The position numbers were made by a program, and so were the translations under genes. Source: Thraustochytrium sp. TN22 (Eukaryota > Sar > Bigyra > Thraustochytrida > Thraustochytriidae). Taken from it: a stretch of DNA of 64,000 bases. This document shows, one piece after another, positions 59,787-64,000 of this stretch. Each line of letters starts with the position of its first letter. Positions within the stretch are counted from its first letter, which is position 1. Where the stretch lies: positions 1 to 64,000 of the forward strand of contig JABLUY010000190.1 in the NCBI GenBank assembly GCA_013306675.1, given 5' to 3'. The notes below the pieces were generated by a model that saw nothing but the letters and a program-made list of their open reading frames with translations, was not told where the DNA came from and ran no database searches.

Positions 59787-60269
59787 GCTCGCGCGCGCCC
59801 TCCGCCGCGCGGGTCTCGGCTCGGGCCTGCGCCTGGCCGCGCGCCTGCTGCCTCCGCTCCCTCCGCGCGCTGCGCCGCGTGTGCGCCGCGCCAAGCGCCG
59901 CCGGCCGGCCGGCCTCGCGCCTCGCCGGGTTCCTGGCGCCGGTTCTGCTGCGCAGAACCCGCGCCTGCTCGCGCCTGCTCCCATCAAGGCGCGGGTCAAC
60001 GACTCGGCGGGCGAGGATTTCCTCGACGGGGCGGGGAACGCGGGGCGGCGGCGAGGCCCAGCCGCGGCTCGAGCCTCGGGCGCGCGGGGCGCGCGCGCGC
60101 GCGGGCAGAGGCGCTTCGGGCGGCGGCGGCGCGCGGCTCGGGAGCGGCGCGCGAGCGAGAGGAGCCCCGGCGGCCCCGCGGCGCGGCCCGGCCCGGCCCC
60201 GCGGCGGCGCGGCCGAGGGAGGAGGCGAGGCGAGGCGAGGCGAGGCGCGAGGCGCGAGGCGCAGGGAGC
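59787..60269. promoter_or_regulatory. divergent intergenic promoter region
   Basis: 483 bp between two divergent start codons, very GC-rich with GAGGC repeats (GAGGCGAGGCGAGGCGAGGC at about 60223-60245) next to the TULIP-PDZ start. Long frames crossing it on both strands are low-complexity and not called. Confidence 0.6.
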
Positions 60270-63200
60270 ATGGCGCGCGCGGAGGGCGGCGAGGACGCGC
60301 TGGCGGAGCGCGCGGAGAGGGACGCGGAGCGGCAGGCGGAACATGCGAACGTGGGCAAGGCGCTAGGGAGGATTACGGACTCGCTCGTGCACGGCAAGCC
60401 GGAGCTGGAGAAGAACAGGGAGCGGATCCACGCAGTGGTGAGCACGCTGGCGCGCAGCCTGAGGCAGGAGGACGAGCAGCTGCAGAGCGCGGTGCGCGCC
60501 GCGATGGAGAAGAGCCCGGACGAGGTGCGGCCCGTGCTGGAGAAGCTGCGCGAGTACGTGGGAGCCGTCTTTGAAGAGGGCGGCGAGGGCGAGGCCGAGC
60601 CCGAGGCTGTGCTCCGCGATGGGCTCGCCGTCTTGCTGGAGGCTGGCGCCATCAACAGCGTCAAGGACCTTGAGGCGCTCTGCATGGACGTCAAGCTCCG
60701 GGTGGACGTGGCCACGGTCACCGCGCGCGTCGTGCAGACCTCGGCGCAGGGGGTACGCGACGAGCTGCGCGAGGAGGTTCGCGAGGAGGGCGAGGGCCAG
60801 GCGCCGGACCAAGAGGCCGTGGAGCGCGTTGCCGAGCTCGTGGCCGCGGCCGACGAAGAACTCAGCGAGCACAAGGAGCACGTGCGCGCCATCGTCATCA
60901 AGCTGGCGCAAAAGGTCAAGGCTACCAACGACGAGCAAGAGGACCCCGAGGCCGGTGACATGCAAACCGCGACCGCGCAGCTTGCGCAGGTGCTGGATGC
61001 CGCGCGGCCGGAGGCGCGCGCTCTTATTGAGGAGGCGTGCGAGCTGGTGCGCAGCACGGCGGAGAGCGAGGAGATCAAGACGCGGCTTGGTCAGGTGCTG
61101 GACGCCCTGCAGCGGCTCGTCAAGGAGCTCTTGGCCAGCCTCATGGACGCCGTGCAGGACGGCGTGGGCCTGCTGGCCCAGCTGCTCGAGGAGAATCGGG
61201 ACTCCATCCACGCGGCCATCGACTCGGTCCAGGCGGCCGCGCCGCTCGTGCGCGAGGCCGCGGCGGCGGCCAGCGAGGAGCTGCGTGCCAACGGCGAGGG
61301 CTCCGTCCTCCTGCAGCACCCGGAGGCGCCAGGTGGCGTGGCGAAACGGCTCGTGGGCGCCGTCCTTGAGGGCAATTTGGAGCTGCAACAGGAGCAGGAG
61401 CGCGTGGAGGCGGCGCTGCGTACGATGCTGGATCGCCTCAAGACCAAGCTGGACGAGGACGAGGATCTGCGCAAGATGTACGATGGCGCCGTGGAGACCT
61501 TTGAGCAGGTGCGTCAGCGGCCCGAGACGCAGCAGCTGCTGCAGAAGCTCAACGAGCTGGCCGAGGATGAGCACACGCGCGACGAGCTGCAGCGCAAGCT
61601 GGAGGCGAACCGCGACGTCCTGCAGACGTTTCTGAAAAAGTACGCGGTCGGCCTCTTGGACCAGATCGAGCGCGGCGCCGCGGACGTCTCGCGCACCATC
61701 GAAGACCGAAGCGGAGGCGTCGTCCGCCTCAAGGATGGCAAGGACCTGGCCGCACGCGCCGGGCCCCTCGTCAAGGACCAGGCCGCCGCGCTGCAGGGGA
61801 AGCTACGCGAGTACAGCGACACGCTCTCGGTCAAGGAGAGGCTTTCCAACTTGCGCGAGCGCGACGAGATCAAGGCGCTCGAGGAGAAGGCGAAGAACTT
61901 TGACCCACAGCGTGTCATTGAGTGGGGCGAGCGAATCGCCCGCGACGCAGAGGCGCGCCGCGAGTTTGTCAATCAGGTCAGCACCGGCGTCTTTGAGTTC
62001 CTGCTCGCGAACCTGCCGGGTGTCACGCTGCCAGCCATTCGCGGCGAGCAGAGCGGCGTGGCCTACAAGATTGCCAACCTTGACCTGGGCGGCATCCGCA
62101 TCCGCAAGGAGAATGTTGAGGTGCACCTGAACTCGTTCGACAAGATCAAGTACGGCGCGCCCTTCTTCACCATCGCCGTCACGGGCGTCGAGGCCTCGCT
62201 CAAGGATCTCGAGTGGTCGCTGGAGCAAAACTACTTCCCGCACTTGTCGGATCAGGGCAAGGCGCACGCATACATCTCTGACCTCAGCGTCGAGCTCGGC
62301 GTCCAGCTGTTACGCACGGCGTCAGACGAGCCACAACTCATGCCGTCCCGCTGCGAACTGTACGTGGAGAGCCTGGACCTCGAGGTGCGCGAGGCCGGCT
62401 TCTCCTGGCTCATCAACACGCTCACGGACCTCTTCTCCGAGAGCCTTCGGCTCTACATCGTGTCGAACCTGCAAGACACGCTCGCCACGCACGCCATGAC
62501 GCTCAGCGATGCGCTCAACGGCTTCGTCGTGGCCAACTGGGGCGCGGTGGCCGGCTTCCTGGACATTGACATTGCGCAATTGCCGGACGCGGGCGTCGCC
62601 GAGGACTACGTGTTGCGCGAGCGCATGGAGCGCCTGCGCAAGGACGGCAAGCACGTTTACTCGGTCACTTTCGAGGAAGCGGGCCAGATCGGCCTCACCT
62701 TCGCGCAGAAGCACGAGTTCGTCGTTGTCAAGGAGTTCGGCCGAGGCGAGGGAGGCGCGCTGCTGCCGGCGGAGCGCTCCGGCGAGATCCAGCGCGGCGA
62801 CATCCTCGTCGCCTTCAACGGCCAGCAGGTCACCTCGCTGCCGCTGCAAAAGGTCATGGACCGCCTGCACTCTGCGCGCCGCCCTCTGCATCTCACCTTC
62901 ATGGCGCCACCGCCCGAGGTCGCCGGTCCCATTGTGCGCAAGGCTGCGGCCGACGTCATCGACGTCAGCTTCTCCGAAGACAAGCTGCACTTTGTCATCG
63001 GGGCCAAGGATGGTGCGGAGATGGACGCCGCGGGCGACGAGGACTTTGCTGTCCTGGTCAAGGGCTTCAAGCGCCGCGAGGACGGCTCCAAGGGCCCCGC
63101 CGAGGAATGCGGCGGCGTGCACCCGGGCATGGTGCTGGCCGGCATCAACGGCGAGCCCACTGCCGGTCGCTCTTTCCGCGAGGTGCGCGCCATGCTCGCC

Positions 63201-63797
63201 AACACACCGGACCGCCCCATCTCGCTGCGCTTCGCGCGCGATCCTACCTTTACCGTCACCGTGGAGGAGCCGCCGTCAGACCTGCGCGTTGCGCGTGTTC
63301 CGGACGGCCCGGCCGTTGTCACGGGCTTCGCCTCCCGCCAGGGGCCCGCCGAGGCTCAGTGTGGCGACGTGCTGGAGAAGGGCCTCGTCGTCAAGCGCAT
63401 CAACGGCGAGCCCGCGGCGCGTGGAGACTTTATGCGCACCATCAACCAGCTGCGGAACGGGGCGCGGCCCATGACGGTTGACTTTGGAGACGCAGAGGAG
63501 GACGAGGATGTCCGATGCTCCTGCGTATTTCCAGAGAACAGTCCGCTGGGCATTGTCTTTTACAAATTCCGCGACGGCAGCGCCGCTTTCAAGGCCTTTT
63601 CTTCACTTCCAGGGCCGGTGCAGGCCACCGGCCAGGTGTCTACGGGCGACGTTTTACTCCGCGTGAATGGCGACGCCCCGCCCGAGGATCAGGACGCGCT
63701 CGACCGTGTGCTGGCCGAGGCCAAGGCGCCCACAACTCTCAGGTTTCGCAACATGGACCTCTTGCAGCAGATCACGCACCGCAAACCGAGGGCCTGA
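60270..63797 (+). CDS. TULIP-like lipid-binding protein with C-terminal PDZ repeats
   Basis: 1,175 aa from the ATG at 60270. Residues 1-560 are mostly amphipathic helix and coiled coil, rich in Glu, Ala and Leu. Residues about 570-775 look like a BPI/TULIP (HAM1-like) domain: LLANLPGVTLPAI, VAYKIANLDLGGIRIRKENV, APFFTIAVTGVEASLKDLEW and SWLINTLTDLFSESLRLYIV, the alternating strand pattern ending in a long helix typical of the fold. Four PDZ-like regions follow at about 800-878, 900-990, 990-1072 and 1080-1163, each with a core such as IQRGDILVAFNGQQV, VHPGMVLAGINGEP, VVKRINGEPA and VSTGDVLLRVNGD. TULIP domains bind or carry lipids between membranes; PDZ domains would tether it. No signal peptide or membrane span, so probably cytosolic. 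Confidence 0.75.
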   Translation: MARAEGGEDALAERAERDAERQAEHANVGKALGRITDSLVHGKPELEKNRERIHAVVSTLARSLRQEDEQLQSAVRAAMEKSPDEVRPVLEKLREYVGAVFEEGGEGEAEPEAVLRDGLAVLLEAGAINSVKDLEALCMDVKLRVDVATVTARVVQTSAQGVRDELREEVREEGEGQAPDQEAVERVAELVAAADEELSEHKEHVRAIVIKLAQKVKATNDEQEDPEAGDMQTATAQLAQVLDAARPEARALIEEACELVRSTAESEEIKTRLGQVLDALQRLVKELLASLMDAVQDGVGLLAQLLEENRDSIHAAIDSVQAAAPLVREAAAAASEELRANGEGSVLLQHPEAPGGVAKRLVGAVLEGNLELQQEQERVEAALRTMLDRLKTKLDEDEDLRKMYDGAVETFEQVRQRPETQQLLQKLNELAEDEHTRDELQRKLEANRDVLQTFLKKYAVGLLDQIERGAADVSRTIEDRSGGVVRLKDGKDLAARAGPLVKDQAAALQGKLREYSDTLSVKERLSNLRERDEIKALEEKAKNFDPQRVIEWGERIARDAEARREFVNQVSTGVFEFLLANLPGVTLPAIRGEQSGVAYKIANLDLGGIRIRKENVEVHLNSFDKIKYGAPFFTIAVTGVEASLKDLEWSLEQNYFPHLSDQGKAHAYISDLSVELGVQLLRTASDEPQLMPSRCELYVESLDLEVREAGFSWLINTLTDLFSESLRLYIVSNLQDTLATHAMTLSDALNGFVVANWGAVAGFLDIDIAQLPDAGVAEDYVLRERMERLRKDGKHVYSVTFEEAGQIGLTFAQKHEFVVVKEFGRGEGGALLPAERSGEIQRGDILVAFNGQQVTSLPLQKVMDRLHSARRPLHLTFMAPPPEVAGPIVRKAAADVIDVSFSEDKLHFVIGAKDGAEMDAAGDEDFAVLVKGFKRREDGSKGPAEECGGVHPGMVLAGINGEPTAGRSFREVRAMLANTPDRPISLRFARDPTFTVTVEEPPSDLRVARVPDGPAVVTGFASRQGPAEAQCGDVLEKGLVVKRINGEPAARGDFMRTINQLRNGARPMTVDFGDAEEDEDVRCSCVFPENSPLGIVFYKFRDGSAAFKAFSSLPGPVQATGQVSTGDVLLRVNGDAPPEDQDALDRVLAEAKAPTTLRFRNMDLLQQITHRKPRA

Positions 63798-64000
63798 CAC
63801 GTGAGCACACCTTGAAGATGAATTTTCCTTTGCACCGTCAAATTTGAGTGACTTCTTGTGCAGTGCCCAGTCCTGCGTTGACTTTTTGACTTGTGCTGAG
63901 CAACGTCAATCAACCTTACGTGCGCTGTACAAGCTCAAGCTCTTGTGCGTGTGGTCGGTCAAACTCTTGCCCTGTGTCGTCCTCGTGAGCATCGTCCTGA
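63798..64000. other. right edge of window, no gene seen
   Basis: About 200 bp of more AT-rich sequence after the TULIP-PDZ stop codon. Probably its 3' UTR and the start of an intergenic region. Confidence 0.6.

Noticed and set aside
59475-60269. Extending the TULIP-PDZ protein 265 residues upstream
   Set aside because: This stretch overlaps the coiled-coil gene on the other strand and is Arg/Leu/Pro low-complexity; the ATG at 60270 starts a normal protein-like sequence.
54492-60344. Extending the coiled-coil protein to 1,950 residues
   Set aside because: The extra N-terminal part is Arg/Pro/Ala low-complexity sequence that crosses the divergent promoter and the start of the TULIP-PDZ gene.

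Overview
The window is a gene-dense, GC-rich stretch of nuclear DNA from a eukaryotic protist. Most genes are long, uninterrupted reading frames: the largest, an axonemal dynein heavy chain, runs 14.6 kb with no intron. Only two small spliceosomal introns (SDHD and GID8) and one tRNA intron can be proposed. The outer-arm dynein heavy chain and a CFAP210-like microtubule inner protein point to a flagellated cell. A secreted protein carries two copies of an extracellular module (EVQ..T / GTF.L.F / GY.WSV.F) that I associate with stramenopiles. A heterotrophic stramenopile such as a thraustochytrid fits, but this is inference from gene content.

Layout. 1-4.5 kb: the 3' part of a Ty1/copia retrotransposon with an open polyprotein frame. 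4.6-6.4 kb: coding-like relic sequence, a possible 55-aa membrane peptide and gene-poor DNA. 6.4-7.0 kb: two-exon SDHD. 7.4-7.8 kb: a 12-bp minisatellite. 7.8-14.2 kb: a BMT5/FDXACB1-like methyltransferase divergent from a 1,655-aa secreted FN3/Gly-rich/kelch/P-domain protein. 14.2-18.3 kb: GID8 and an Nma111/DEG7-type protease. 19.7-20.3 kb: a relic. 20.5-24.4 kb: WDR70 with an N-terminal FHA domain, then CFAP210. 24.6-27.4 kb: an AspH-family hydroxylase, a candidate SPO16-like protein and a multi-pass membrane protein. 27.5-30 kb: a lower-GC repeat island with an intron-bearing tRNA-Glu(UUC). 30.1-33.7 kb: an LRR plus NEL-type E3 ligase-like protein. 34.6-49.3 kb: outer-arm dynein gamma-type heavy chain. 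49.5-54.4 kb: TBC1D20, a single-pass membrane protein, and a pyruvate dehydrogenase E2/E3BP-like protein. 54.5-63.8 kb: a 1,764-aa coiled-coil protein head to head with a TULIP plus PDZ protein.

Neighbours are unrelated in function, as usual for a eukaryote. Themes recur: flagellum (dynein, CFAP210), mitochondrion (SDHD, E2/E3BP), ubiquitin signalling (GID8, NEL protein) and membrane traffic or lipid transfer (TBC1D20, TULIP protein). The most unusual items are the LRR-NEL protein in a eukaryotic setting, the FHA-WDR70 fusion, the E2-like protein with arginine in place of the catalytic histidine, and FN3 domains that appear split by an inserted module.
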